From Thermoplasmata archaeon (GTDB taxonomy: Archaea > Thermoplasmatota > Thermoplasmata > Thermoplasmatales > Thermoplasmataceae): a DNA stretch of 20,179 nucleotides. The position numbers were made by a program, and so were the translations under genes. This document shows, piece after piece, positions 6,130 through 13,950 of this stretch (position 1 is its first letter; every line of letters begins with the position of its first letter). The notes beneath the pieces are model-generated. The model saw nothing but the letters and a program-made list of their open reading frames with translations, had not been told where the DNA came from and did not search any database. Location of the stretch: assembly GCA_021850745.1 (NCBI GenBank), contig JAJZKX010000006.1:1-20179 (forward strand), written 5' to 3'.

Positions 6130-8130
6130 ATGAACAGTGGAGAGGCAAAAGGCAACAGTAACGGTTCCAGAGGAAAATACAGGTTTTCAGTAGAGCACAT
6201 GGACACCTCTGCCGATCCTCTCACAGACTTTTACAAATATGCTGCAGGAACCTGGGTTGCAAACAATCCGGTCCCTTCAGACAAGTCCTACTGGGGATCC
6301 TTCGAAGAACTCAGGGAAAGAAACCTGGAAGACCTCTGGCAGATATTGAAAGAATGCGGGAAAATATCTGAGAAGAGCACTTCCGGGACTGCATCTCAGT
6401 TAGGGAGGTTATACAGGGCTGCCATGGACACCGATTCAATAGAGGATGCCCGACTTTCACCCATTGAACCCCTCCTGAACGGGCTGGAAAGAGTTTCCAA
6501 CATAAGCGAACTCAGGAATTTCCTCTCCCAGCTCCACCTGTCAGGCCTCGGGGCAATTTTCAGGCCATACTCCAATCCGGACAAGAAGAACAGTGAAGTT
6601 TATGCCTTCTACCTGTCCCAGGGTGGCCTGGGCCTACCCAACAGGGATTACTACCTTTCCGGCAACTACAAAGAGATCAGGGAATATTATGCAGGCCACA
6701 TAGAACGCGTTTACAGGATACTTGGCCAGGACAGTGGTGTAGCCCGGGAAATCTCATCGAAGATCCTCGCCCTAGAAACAGAAATGGCTAAAAACAGCAG
6801 AACACCCGCCGATCTCAGGGACGCAGAGAAGAACTACAATCCTTTCCCATTATGGGCTCTTGACGGGAAATACCCCAACCTGGACCTTGGGAGATACCTT
6901 ACAGAGTTATCTCTTCCTAAAATGGAACACCTGATCATTGGCCAGCCTGAATATTTCGACTATGTAGACTCCATTTTCACGGAAAGCAACTTACCGCTTC
7001 TAAAGCAGTATTTTCACTGGGTCATTGTCAATTCATCCTCCCCTTACCTCTTTTCGGAACTGGAAGAAGAACATTTCGACATGTATAACAGGAAGCTGAG
7101 GGGTCAGGAAGTTCCTGAGCCAAGATGGAAGAAGGCAGTGCACACCGTGGACCAGTTCCTGGGGGAAGCCCTGGGCGAACTCTATGTCAAGAGGCATTTC
7201 GGTGAGGAGTCAAGGAAGAGGATGGAGTTCCTGATCAATGATATCAGGCAGGTATTCATGGAAAGGCTCAAAGGCCTCCCATGGATGGGTGAGGCAACAA
7301 AGGAGCACGCTCTCAGGAAGTTTGAGAGATTCAGGCAAAAGATCGGCCATCCCCCAGTATTCAGGGATTACTCCCCTGTTGAAATCCGTGCGGATGATCT
7401 TGCAGGGAATATCAGGAGGGCCGTTGAATTCGAGATTAAGAGGACCCTGGGCAGGATTGGGGGAAAGGTTGACAGGAATGAGTGGTACATGACACCACCC
7501 ACAGTAAATGCTTATTTTTCACCGCCGGACAATGAAATAGTATTTCCTGCGGGTATACTGCAGCCACCGTTTTTTGATCCTGAAATGGACGATGCGGTGA
7601 ATTATGGAGCCATTGGCGCAGTAATCTCACATGAGATAACCCACGGTTACGATGACCAGGGGAGAAGGTATGACCTCCAGGGGAACCTCAATGACTGGTG
7701 GACTGAGGAAGACAGGAGAAACTTCCTGGATAGGGCAGGGGAACTGGTTGACCTGTATTCTTCACTAGAAGTATTACCGGGATTCAGGGTAAACGGTAAC
7801 CTGACGCTTGGAGAGAACATTGCAGATCTCGGGGGAGTGAGCATTGCATATGAGGCACTGCAGAAACACCTTGAAAAGAATCCAGACATGAGAACAGAAA
7901 TCGATGGCCTCACTCCGGAACAGAGATTCTTTGTCTCGTGGGCTCAGATCTGGAAGTCAAACCAGAAGGATGAGCATACCAAAATGCTCATCTCCATCGA
8001 TCCGCATTCGCCAAACAGGTTCAGGGCAACTGTTCCGGTATACAACCATCCGGATTTCGAAAGTGCTTTTTCCAATGGAACTGCACCAGATAGTCATAAT
8101 GGCGGAAGGAAAAAGATAGGTTTGTGGTAA
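6130..8130 (+). CDS. pepO: M13-family (neprilysin/PepO-type) zinc metallopeptidase
   Basis: This 666-residue protein is a full-length M13 peptidase, a family that cuts oligopeptides inside a closed chamber. The N-terminal domain opens with MDTSADPLTDFYKYAAGTWV, the standard family start. Before the active site stands NAYFSPPDNEIVFPAGILQP, whose Asn-Ala and arch form substrate contacts. The zinc site is H501-E502-I-T-H505 with third ligand E562 and supporting D566 in ENIADLGG. The C-terminal HSPNRFRA motif and a terminal tryptophan (KKIGLW), conserved in the family, show the protein is complete. There is no signal peptide or membrane anchor, unlike neprilysin, so it is probably cytoplasmic as PepO-like enzymes can be. 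A role in peptide catabolism is inferred. It is transcribed from its own TATA box. Confidence 0.93.
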   Translation: MNSGEAKGNSNGSRGKYRFSVEHMDTSADPLTDFYKYAAGTWVANNPVPSDKSYWGSFEELRERNLEDLWQILKECGKISEKSTSGTASQLGRLYRAAMDTDSIEDARLSPIEPLLNGLERVSNISELRNFLSQLHLSGLGAIFRPYSNPDKKNSEVYAFYLSQGGLGLPNRDYYLSGNYKEIREYYAGHIERVYRILGQDSGVAREISSKILALETEMAKNSRTPADLRDAEKNYNPFPLWALDGKYPNLDLGRYLTELSLPKMEHLIIGQPEYFDYVDSIFTESNLPLLKQYFHWVIVNSSSPYLFSELEEEHFDMYNRKLRGQEVPEPRWKKAVHTVDQFLGEALGELYVKRHFGEESRKRMEFLINDIRQVFMERLKGLPWMGEATKEHALRKFERFRQKIGHPPVFRDYSPVEIRADDLAGNIRRAVEFEIKRTLGRIGGKVDRNEWYMTPPTVNAYFSPPDNEIVFPAGILQPPFFDPEMDDAVNYGAIGAVISHEITHGYDDQGRRYDLQGNLNDWWTEEDRRNFLDRAGELVDLYSSLEVLPGFRVNGNLTLGENIADLGGVSIAYEALQKHLEKNPDMRTEIDGLTPEQRFFVSWAQIWKSNQKDEHTKMLISIDPHSPNRFRATVPVYNHPDFESAFSNGTAPDSHNGGRKKIGLW

Positions 8131-8231
8131 ATCCAATTTTCCCGCTATCATGAAATAATTTCCTGAGAAATCATAGGGGAAAACGCTGCAGAATGGCTTC
8201 CCAATCATTATTTCCCAGTCATGAAACGCGA

Positions 8232-8243
8232 AAAAGTATTAAG
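8232..8243 (+). promoter_or_regulatory. Promoter element of the first unknown paralogue
   Basis: AAAAGTATTAAG begins 36 bp before ATG 8268. A near-identical element precedes the second paralogue at almost the same distance. Confidence 0.5.
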
Positions 8244-8267
8244 TAATCGCGTCAATCTCTTGCAGTA

Positions 8268-9242
8268 ATGGGAAAAAATATCTCATTAGCCTCCGAAATT
8301 CTAGACAAGATCTCTGGCATCATGTATTATGAACTCATGATTTCCACATCAGGAATCAGGGAGGCAGATTCCAATTTCATGTGGGCCACCACTTTCAGGG
8401 CTCCGGTCGGAATCAATTTCATTCACAGCAACGTTTCGATTATCCTATTCCTGCCCGAAGGGTCAGAATACCAGAAGGATGAGAATCTCTTCTTCAACAG
8501 GGTTGGTGCAAGGCTCCAGGATGGCCTGTGGCAGGTAAGGAGGAACCTGTCAGAGCTCAGTGACGTATACGGTTCTGCGCTCCATCTGGGGATGAGCACC
8601 TTCAGGAGCCTCATGGTGAATTACTCTTACATCCACAGGGGCAGGTATAACGCCCATTTCACGTTCAATTCAAAGGATCTCATGGACATTTCATCCTTGA
8701 TTGTGACCTATTCAGACGTTGCTGACGGGTACAGGGTGGAATACATGCGCAAGTTGTATCGCCACTCCAAAATCTATGACTGGATAAATTCCAGGGACAA
8801 GGTTGCAATGGTGACTCTTCAGGTTTCAAGGCCAGTCGGGAATACCGATCTACCCAATCCAACTCATGAAATGCCAATCATACTCTCGGACTTCCTTGAT
8901 GAGCGTGGAATCAAGGGAATGGCACTCGCTGGGGATCACCCGGTTCCGGAGATTCTGGAAACCAGTGATGTTTCGGAATTTTCAGGCAAAGTGACAGCTT
9001 TCTGGGCTAAAAACGAAGTCATAACACAGCTGGTGTCCAGGCTTGCAACTGATTTCATAGTGCTGTATTGTCTCTACGGGATAGCGTACCCGGATGCCAT
9101 CAGGCTGGTCACCCCTGTGCCAGTTCAGCAGACTTCAGCACTGATGAGGCTGCTGAAGGGAATTATGACAGATTTCACAAAATGGGATTTAAAATTGCTT
9201 GAAGTCACAGATTACCAAATGGAGTATGTAATGGAAGAGTAA
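8268..9242 (+). CDS. Unrecognised protein, first of two tandem paralogues
   Basis: I do not recognise this 324-residue protein. It has no signal peptide or membrane segment and is mixed alpha/beta in composition. It shares with the next gene a long block that aligns without gaps from residue 1 to about 130, including SGIREADSNFMWATTF (28-43), APVGINF, FLPEGSE (61-67) and NRVGARLQDGLWQVRR (76-91). The C-terminal half is more divergent but keeps VPEIL and a hydrophobic stretch near residue 270 (FIVLYCLYGI). No catalytic or nucleotide-binding motif stands out, and neither end contains a convincing DNA-binding helix-turn-helix. It is a soluble, probably lineage-restricted protein; a regulatory or ligand-sensing role is only a guess. 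ATG 8268 matches the promoter spacing. Confidence 0.8.
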   Translation: MGKNISLASEILDKISGIMYYELMISTSGIREADSNFMWATTFRAPVGINFIHSNVSIILFLPEGSEYQKDENLFFNRVGARLQDGLWQVRRNLSELSDVYGSALHLGMSTFRSLMVNYSYIHRGRYNAHFTFNSKDLMDISSLIVTYSDVADGYRVEYMRKLYRHSKIYDWINSRDKVAMVTLQVSRPVGNTDLPNPTHEMPIILSDFLDERGIKGMALAGDHPVPEILETSDVSEFSGKVTAFWAKNEVITQLVSRLATDFIVLYCLYGIAYPDAIRLVTPVPVQQTSALMRLLKGIMTDFTKWDLKLLEVTDYQMEYVMEE

Positions 9243-9280
9243 CCAGAGCGCATGATACAGGTTTCTGAATGAGCCTGTGC

Positions 9281-9293
9281 AAAAGTAATTAAC
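9281..9293 (+). promoter_or_regulatory. Promoter element of the second unknown paralogue
   Basis: AAAAGTAATTAAC begins 38 bp before ATG 9319 and resembles the element before the first paralogue. It shows that the second copy carries its own promoter rather than depending on read-through. Confidence 0.5.
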
Positions 9294-9308
9294 CTCATGT
9301 TTATTCGT

Positions 9309-9312
9309 GGAG
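9309..9312 (+). promoter_or_regulatory. Possible Shine-Dalgarno deciding the start of the second paralogue
   Basis: GGAG stands 6 nt before ATG 9319. Together with the gapless alignment to the first paralogue it favours ATG 9319 over the in-frame GTG at 9307, which would lie only about 20 bp from the TATA-like element. Confidence 0.4.
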
Positions 9313-9318
9313 ACCTCA

Positions 9319-10281
9319 ATGGACAAGAAAAACTGCCATGCCTTCAAGGGGCTGAAAAAGATTCATGAATTGCTTGACTTCGAAGTTCTCATGTCAAGGC
9401 CAGGCATCAGCGAACCGGATTCACGCTTCATATGGGCATCCACATTCATGGCGCCGGAAAGCGCAGTTTTCATTGACGGGCAGATGTTCCTGAATCTTTT
9501 CCTGCCGGAGGGCTCCGAAAATGACCCGGAAAAGAAGATATTCCTGAACAGGGTAGGTGCCAAGCTACAGGATGGATTGTGGCAGGTGAGGAGAAGAATG
9601 GACCAGCTGAAGGGGCAGTATGGGGGTCCCATGCAGACTGCAATGTCCATGTTCAAGACTGCAATAGTTGACCAGATGTACATCAGGAAAGGAAGAAATT
9701 ACGGACGCCTTCTCATAAACCATTCGGAACTTGAATTCTATTCCAGGGTCCTGCTCAGGGTGCAGAAGGAAAGACCTGATTTCAGGATAGAATACTACAG
9801 GCCATTCGATGGGCGGGGCAGTGCATTTCTTATCCCCGGCATGGAGGAGGAGCTTGTCTTTGTAACCATGGAATTTAACAAGAATACTCCGCCTGATCTC
9901 ACTGTTTCCGGGGAAGATGAATTCTTCTTCACGCTTGCCAATTTCGTTGAAGGCGGCGTTAAGGCAGTTGCCCTGTCCAAATACAGCAAAGTCCCAGAAA
10001 TTCTTGCTCCTGTGGAAGTATCAAGGCCTACGGAAAAAGTCTTCGCATTCAAGTCAAACAACCAATTCATTCTCTCACTTGTAAGGGCCCTTGCAAAGCA
10101 GTATGTTGTTATCTTAGGCTATTACGGAACCATAAACCAGGAAAATGCCACACTCACTGTTGCAATGCCCAGGGAGCAGATCCAGATATTCATGAGGACT
10201 CTTGCCGATGTTGCAAATGAGGCCCATGAATGCAACCCAATAATCACTGAAGTGGTGTCTCTCAAGGATTTTCAGGACTGA
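9319..10281 (+). CDS. Unrecognised protein, second of two tandem paralogues
   Basis: This 320-residue protein is the neighbour's paralogue. Conserved blocks are PGISEPDSRFIWASTF (about residues 28-43), FLPEGSE (61-67) and NRVGAKLQDGLWQVRR (76-91), the last almost identical between copies. Between residues 27 and 110 nearly half the positions match by eye; the C-terminal half diverges, keeping VPEIL, an AF...N pattern and a hydrophobic strand (YVVILGYYG). No membrane segment or known motif is visible. I chose ATG 9319 because both proteins then have exactly 26 residues up to the shared MS/IS position and both starts lie 36-38 bp from similar promoter elements. An in-frame GTG at 9307 would add four residues. 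Function is unknown; duplication followed by divergence of the C-terminal half suggests different ligands or partners. Confidence 0.8.
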   Translation: MDKKNCHAFKGLKKIHELLDFEVLMSRPGISEPDSRFIWASTFMAPESAVFIDGQMFLNLFLPEGSENDPEKKIFLNRVGAKLQDGLWQVRRRMDQLKGQYGGPMQTAMSMFKTAIVDQMYIRKGRNYGRLLINHSELEFYSRVLLRVQKERPDFRIEYYRPFDGRGSAFLIPGMEEELVFVTMEFNKNTPPDLTVSGEDEFFFTLANFVEGGVKAVALSKYSKVPEILAPVEVSRPTEKVFAFKSNNQFILSLVRALAKQYVVILGYYGTINQENATLTVAMPREQIQIFMRTLADVANEAHECNPIITEVVSLKDFQD

Positions 10282-10355
10282 CCCGAAACGCTCACTTTCC
10301 GGAAATGCTTTGAATCTTCCCGGCAAACTGGCTCCATTATTCCGTTTTCTCGGCA

Positions 10356-10499
10356 TTATTCCTCGCTCTTGCTGGATTTCCAGAAAGAGCGGAGAAATAG
10401 GAGCAGTGAGATCACAAAGAAGAGAAGGGCGGCAATCCCCGCGCTGTTCTTTTCGTCATTGACCGCTGTGGGATTGAGGCCGCAATCGATACTGGGCAT
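10356..10499 (-). CDS. Candidate 47-residue single-span membrane protein
   Basis: This short frame on the minus strand has ATG at 10499 and TAA at 10356. It encodes a polar N-terminus (MPSIDCGLNPTAVNDEKN), one hydrophobic span (about residues 19-37, GIAALLFFVISLLLFLRSFW) and a basic/acidic tail (KSSKSEE). The span followed by positive residues would place the N-terminus outside. It occupies the 339-bp gap between the second paralogue (convergent) and the etfA 3' end (same strand), and nothing else in that gap reads as coding. The promoter is weak (ACATATTCA about 25 bp upstream), and a T-tract after etfA argues against read-through. The organised membrane-protein pattern supports a real gene, but shortness and lack of a recognised family keep confidence low. 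Confidence 0.4.
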   Translation of the reverse strand: MPSIDCGLNPTAVNDEKNSAGIAALLFFVISLLLFLRSFWKSSKSEE

Positions 10500-10601
10500 T
10501 AAATAAAATTTTCAGCATGAATATGTGCCTTGGGGCTTAGATGTAAGTGCCTAATCCACAACTAGAAACTTATGCATGAAACAGGCTTCCTTCAGTCGCA
10601 A

Positions 10602-10618
10602 TAAATTTTTAAAAAGAA
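10602..10618 (-). terminator. T-rich terminator behind etfA
   Basis: Reading leftwards from the etfA stop, the minus strand shows CTTCTTTTTAAAAATTTATT within the first 20 bases. Oligo-T tracts of this kind end transcripts in archaea. Confidence 0.45.
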
Positions 10619-10620
10619 GT

Positions 10621-11673
10621 TCAGGTGCTGATTTCCACTTCCTTCTCGCCCTTAAGTTTCCTTATTTCCTTTATGAGTTCAGGAATCGCAGCGTACACGT
10701 CGTCATTTATGAAGTAATCCGAGTACTTCGCAATCTCTGCATCTGGGTCGCTGTTAATTGCAATGATGATGTCGCTCTGCTTCATGCCCACAATGTGCTG
10801 TGCTTTTCCGGATATTCCGGCCGCAATGTAGAGCTTTGGCCTTACCACGCGGCCGGTCTGACCAACCTGATGGTCGCGGTCTATCCAGCCCACATCAACT
10901 GCCGGACGTGAGGCCCCCACCACACCTCCGAGCTCCTTTGCAAGCTCCTCGAGGACCTGGAAACCCTCCTTCTTGCCGAGCCCCAGTCCACCTGATACCA
11001 CAATGTCTGCGTCTGTAATGTCGAATTCCACCTTTGGCCTGAACCCGATGATTTCCTTCCGTATAAGGTCCGGATCCACCCGGACTCTCCTGATATCCTT
11101 CTCGCAGTTCCTGCCGTCCTGCGCATCGGGTACCTTAAAAACTCCAGGCCTGGCGGTGGCCATCTGCGGCCTGTGGTTCTTGCAGAGTATCTCTGCGAGG
11201 GTGCTTTCTCCATACACCGGACGGTTTGCAAGCAGTATCCTTTCATTAGGGTCAATGTCTATGACAGTACAATCCGCGGTCACGCCAGTCCTTGACTTGA
11301 CTGCGATTCTTGAGGCAAGGTCTCTTCCGTCATGTGTGGCAGCTATCAGGAATATGTTTGGTTTTTCCTCAGAGATAAACTGGGCAGCGTAATGTGCATA
11401 GGGCATGGTCTTGAAGTCCTCAAGGTCAGGGGATTCTGCACCCAATACCTTGTCGCACCCATATTTCCCAGCTTCCTTTGCCATAGGTGCTAGATCGTTG
11501 CCCACTAGAATGCAAACCAGCTTTTCCTTCACCTTTTCTGCGATCTCCTTTCCAATTCCTATCATTTCAAGCGAAGACTTTACTATTGCACCTTTTCTTG
11601 TTTCCAGGAAAACGAAGACATTCCGGTACTCCTCTGGCTTGTCAGTTGGAACCGCGTTTATCAGGCCTGTCAT
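10621..11673 (-). CDS. etfA: Electron transfer flavoprotein, alpha subunit
   Basis: EtfA holds the FAD of the EtfAB heterodimer, which accepts electrons from flavin dehydrogenases such as acyl-CoA dehydrogenases and passes them towards the quinone pool. The protein is 350 residues. The C-terminal FAD domain is unmistakable: VGASRPAVDVGWI (residues 252-264), QVGQTG (269-274), LYIAAGISGKAQH (281-293) and IIAINSDPDAEI (303-314). The N-terminal domain has the THDGRDLASRIA loop (113-124). It is longer than human ETF alpha after removal of the transit peptide by a modest amount. Its ATG overlaps the etfB stop by 4 bp, so translation is coupled. No ETF:quinone oxidoreductase or ferredoxin-like FixX is adjacent, so the acceptor is encoded elsewhere. 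Both classical and electron-bifurcating roles remain open. Confidence 0.95.
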   Translation of the reverse strand: MTGLINAVPTDKPEEYRNVFVFLETRKGAIVKSSLEMIGIGKEIAEKVKEKLVCILVGNDLAPMAKEAGKYGCDKVLGAESPDLEDFKTMPYAHYAAQFISEEKPNIFLIAATHDGRDLASRIAVKSRTGVTADCTVIDIDPNERILLANRPVYGESTLAEILCKNHRPQMATARPGVFKVPDAQDGRNCEKDIRRVRVDPDLIRKEIIGFRPKVEFDITDADIVVSGGLGLGKKEGFQVLEELAKELGGVVGASRPAVDVGWIDRDHQVGQTGRVVRPKLYIAAGISGKAQHIVGMKQSDIIIAINSDPDAEIAKYSDYFINDDVYAAIPELIKEIRKLKGEKEVEIST

Positions 11674-12473
11674 TGCTGCTCCACCTCCATTTTGATCACT
11701 CCGTTGCCTGCAAGTTCCTTTACAAGCTCACCTATCTCGCTCACAGTAATTTTCCTGGCTGCCCTCTCCTTTTCCTTAATGGTTTTCATTGACCTTACCA
11801 CAGTGGGTGATCCCTTGAATCCCACCCATTCAGCAGGTATTCCCAAATTCTGGAGTGTCCACGTTTCCACACCAGTCTTTATGGCGTCGATTTTCTTCCT
11901 GAGGGTCTGGCGTCTCGGGATATTTGAACCAAGCCTAACAGTTATGAGAACGGGGGGTCTTGCCCTGACAATTTCAATTCCATCCTCCAGCTCCCTCTCG
12001 CCAATCACATTTCCGTCTTCAAACCTCACAGATCGAGTATAGGTTATCTGTTCAATGCCCAGGAACTCAGCAACTCCTGGGCCGACATGCCCTGTACTGG
12101 AATCTGATGTTTCCTCGCCTGCGAAAATAATGTCAAATTTGCCAAGCTTTGTAATTGCCGCTGCCAGGGTAAGCCCGGTGGGATATGTATCTGCGCCTGC
12201 AAATGCCCTGTCTGTGAGAAGAATTCCACGGTCGGCTCCTTTCCCCATGCACTCCAGTATAGCCTCATCAGCCATGGGGGGTCCCATGGATACAATGGTT
12301 ATGTGTGACTCAGCCCTGTCCTTGATGATCAGTGCAGCCTCAAGTGCGTTTTCGTCTGCAACATTGAGGACATTCCTCGCCTTCATCCTGTTGAGCGTCT
12401 TGGTGACCGGGTCAATTTCAACTTCCTGGCTGTCCGGAACCTGCTTTATCATAACAACAATTTCAAGTGCCAT
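11670..12473 (-). CDS. etfB: Electron transfer flavoprotein, beta subunit
   Basis: EtfB is the partner of EtfA and binds AMP in classical ETFs or a second FAD in bifurcating ones. The 267-residue protein has the family start VVMIKQVPD (residues 6-14), TLNRMKARNVLNVADENALE (26-45), the nucleotide-binding GADTYPTGLTLAAAI (93-107) and FAGEETSDSSTGHVGPGVAE (117-136). Together with the glycine/proline pattern this fits archaeal and bifurcating-type ETFs at least as well as mitochondrial ones; separating the two needs an alignment of the second flavin site. The first gene of a two-gene operon, it starts at ATG 12473 and its stop overlaps the etfA start. A TATA-like element near 12519 implies a leader of about 20 nt. 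A GGAG in that leader is rather far (about 13 nt) from the start. Confidence 0.95.
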   Translation of the reverse strand: MALEIVVMIKQVPDSQEVEIDPVTKTLNRMKARNVLNVADENALEAALIIKDRAESHITIVSMGPPMADEAILECMGKGADRGILLTDRAFAGADTYPTGLTLAAAITKLGKFDIIFAGEETSDSSTGHVGPGVAEFLGIEQITYTRSVRFEDGNVIGERELEDGIEIVRARPPVLITVRLGSNIPRRQTLRKKIDAIKTGVETWTLQNLGIPAEWVGFKGSPTVVRSMKTIKEKERAARKITVSEIGELVKELAGNGVIKMEVEQQ

Positions 12474-12513
12474 AAACTCGCCTGCGCTCCTGCCAGTTTC
12501 ACAACATTGCCTC

Positions 12514-12524
12514 AGCTAATAACC
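12514..12524 (-). promoter_or_regulatory. Possible TATA-like element of etfBA
   Basis: Minus-strand GGTTATTAGC is centred about 46 bp before the etfB ATG, which would leave a leader of roughly 20 nt. No better candidate is seen closer to the start. Confidence 0.3.
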
Positions 12525-12673
12525 CTAGCAACTGAAATTTTAGGGTCTTTGGCCCTCACCTGTATAACATCATGACAATGCAGTGCTGGCGCATTTCCAT
12601 GTAGACCTGCAATAGTCATAAGAAAGGCCGGTCCGGAAGAGAAGATCCTGTGTATGGCAATAATGTGGATTAG

Positions 12674-12948
12674 GGCCTGAACAAAACAGGATATGTGGCA
12701 GAACTTGCAGTGGTTAACAGGCTTAAAAAGACAGGGATTGGCAGGAAGCTATTGGAAGCGCTTTCAAGGCATATGCGGCGGAAAAAGAGCTGCAAAGCAT
12801 AATCGTGGAGACTCAATCCAGCAACAGGAATGCCATGGGCTTCTACCTTTCCAATGGTTTCAGGCTCTGTGGCTTCAACAGCAGGTATTGCACCAACAAA
12901 CCACTTCCATCAAAGGATATTGCCATATTCTTCCCACTGGACCTCTGA
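12674..12948 (+). pseudogene. Frameshifted GNAT-family acetyltransferase remnant
   Basis: Between etfB and cydB, on the plus strand, two overlapping frames together give the second half of a GNAT N-acetyltransferase. From 12686 the first frame reads TGYVAELAVVNRLKKTGIGR then KLLEALS, which is the beta4 strand and acetyl-CoA pyrophosphate loop (GxG preceded by basic residues). At about 12765-12772 the reading must slip by one base. The second frame then continues KAYAAEKELQSIIVETQSSN, RNAMGFYLSNGFRLCGF and ends at TGA 12946-12948. The first frame is closed upstream by TAG at 12671, and the N-terminal half cannot be recovered intact in 12540-12670, so the gene looks inactivated by at least one frameshift plus loss of its start. 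The rest of this 508-bp gap holds only the etfBA promoter region. Confidence 0.65.
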
Positions 12949-12981
12949 AACATTTCTCATTTCCATTAAAGTGTGGAAGGA

Positions 12982-13950
12982 TTATTTTCCAGGTGCCGCC
13001 GCAGTTCTGGAAGATGTGGCTTTCCTCACAGCGAACAGGTATATTGCAAGCATCACCGCCAGCAAGAATCCTCCGAGCACAGTTATGGTGATGAAAGCTC
13101 CCGCCATTGGGCCGGCAGTTGTAATGGAATCCACCGCAAGTGCTTTCCCAAATGCATTGGGGTATACAAGGAAGTTGAGGGAGAAGAGAATAACCACAGA
13201 AACAACGGCAAATACGAGCTTGTTTGCCATCAGTGCATTAGTTTTCTCCATGCTGAAGAGCACGGGAACAAGTAGCGTGATAACCACAGGAATGGCAATA
13301 TACGGGGAAAGCAAGGCTGGAAGGTATAGATAGTAAGACAGAAGGGACAATCCAACACCAGTAGAGGTCGCAGGCAGAGAGAGGAACCTCAATTCCTTCA
13401 ACCCGAAGAATGGTGGTGCAAGCCCAACTCCAATGAGTAATGTGCCTATTATGAAAGCATAGCTTCCACCTGATGACAGCCAAGGCCCAAGCTGAAACTC
13501 CAGGTTTGCGAGGTCCACACCCTTTCCGCTTATTATGGAGGAAAGAATGACCAGGACTACTGTGCCAAGGGCTATGGTGGACAGGGAGTAAGCCCGATAA
13601 AGCTTCTTCTCATCAAGCCAGCCTTTATTCATGATATATTCCCCGAAGACTATGGAGGAATTCCTCGCTACCATAAGGATAAGGAACAGCATGATCGCCA
13701 CTGCATAGATGTGTGCAGCAGGTATGAGTATGCCAGGGAATGAGAAATCCACAACCACAACCCAGAATACCCCAAATGTGCCTGTAACTTCCCATATGGG
13801 GACTATGTATCCCAGCACTTTTGACCTGGTCCTATCCCATGCGAGGAGCATTAGCACAGATCCCATGATCTCCGTGATGAGGAGGGTTGCGAACACCGAA
13901 AAGATCAGAAAAGTAACGTAGAAAATAAGGTTAATAGTTGACACCCCCAT
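12982..13950 (-). CDS. cydB: Cytochrome bd quinol oxidase subunit II-like protein
   Basis: CydB is the structural partner of CydA in cytochrome bd oxidase, which oxidises quinol and reduces oxygen to water in the membrane. This 322-residue protein has about eight or nine membrane spans. The stretch PIWEVTGTFGVFWVVVVDFS followed by FPG corresponds in position to the Trp-Asp/Glu...FP motif of bacterial CydB (P-W-D-x-N-E-V-W...F-P), but it is strongly divergent, so the call depends mainly on its position directly behind cydA. ATG 13950 overlaps the cydA 3' end by 20 bp, in another frame, indicating coupled translation. The longer reading from TTG 14007 is not preferred because it would add polar residues inside cydA. 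No CydX-like small subunit gene is recognisable after it; downstream lies the acetyltransferase remnant. Confidence 0.8.
   Translation of the reverse strand: MGVSTINLIFYVTFLIFSVFATLLITEIMGSVLMLLAWDRTRSKVLGYIVPIWEVTGTFGVFWVVVVDFSFPGILIPAAHIYAVAIMLFLILMVARNSSIVFGEYIMNKGWLDEKKLYRAYSLSTIALGTVVLVILSSIISGKGVDLANLEFQLGPWLSSGGSYAFIIGTLLIGVGLAPPFFGLKELRFLSLPATSTGVGLSLLSYYLYLPALLSPYIAIPVVITLLVPVLFSMEKTNALMANKLVFAVVSVVILFSLNFLVYPNAFGKALAVDSITTAGPMAGAFITITVLGGFLLAVMLAIYLFAVRKATSSRTAAAPGK

Noticed and set aside
12693..13333. Long plus-strand frames across the acetyltransferase remnant and cydB end
   Set aside because: They read across the GNAT remnant in the wrong frame and then antisense to cydB; no motif, and the composition is that of a shadow frame.
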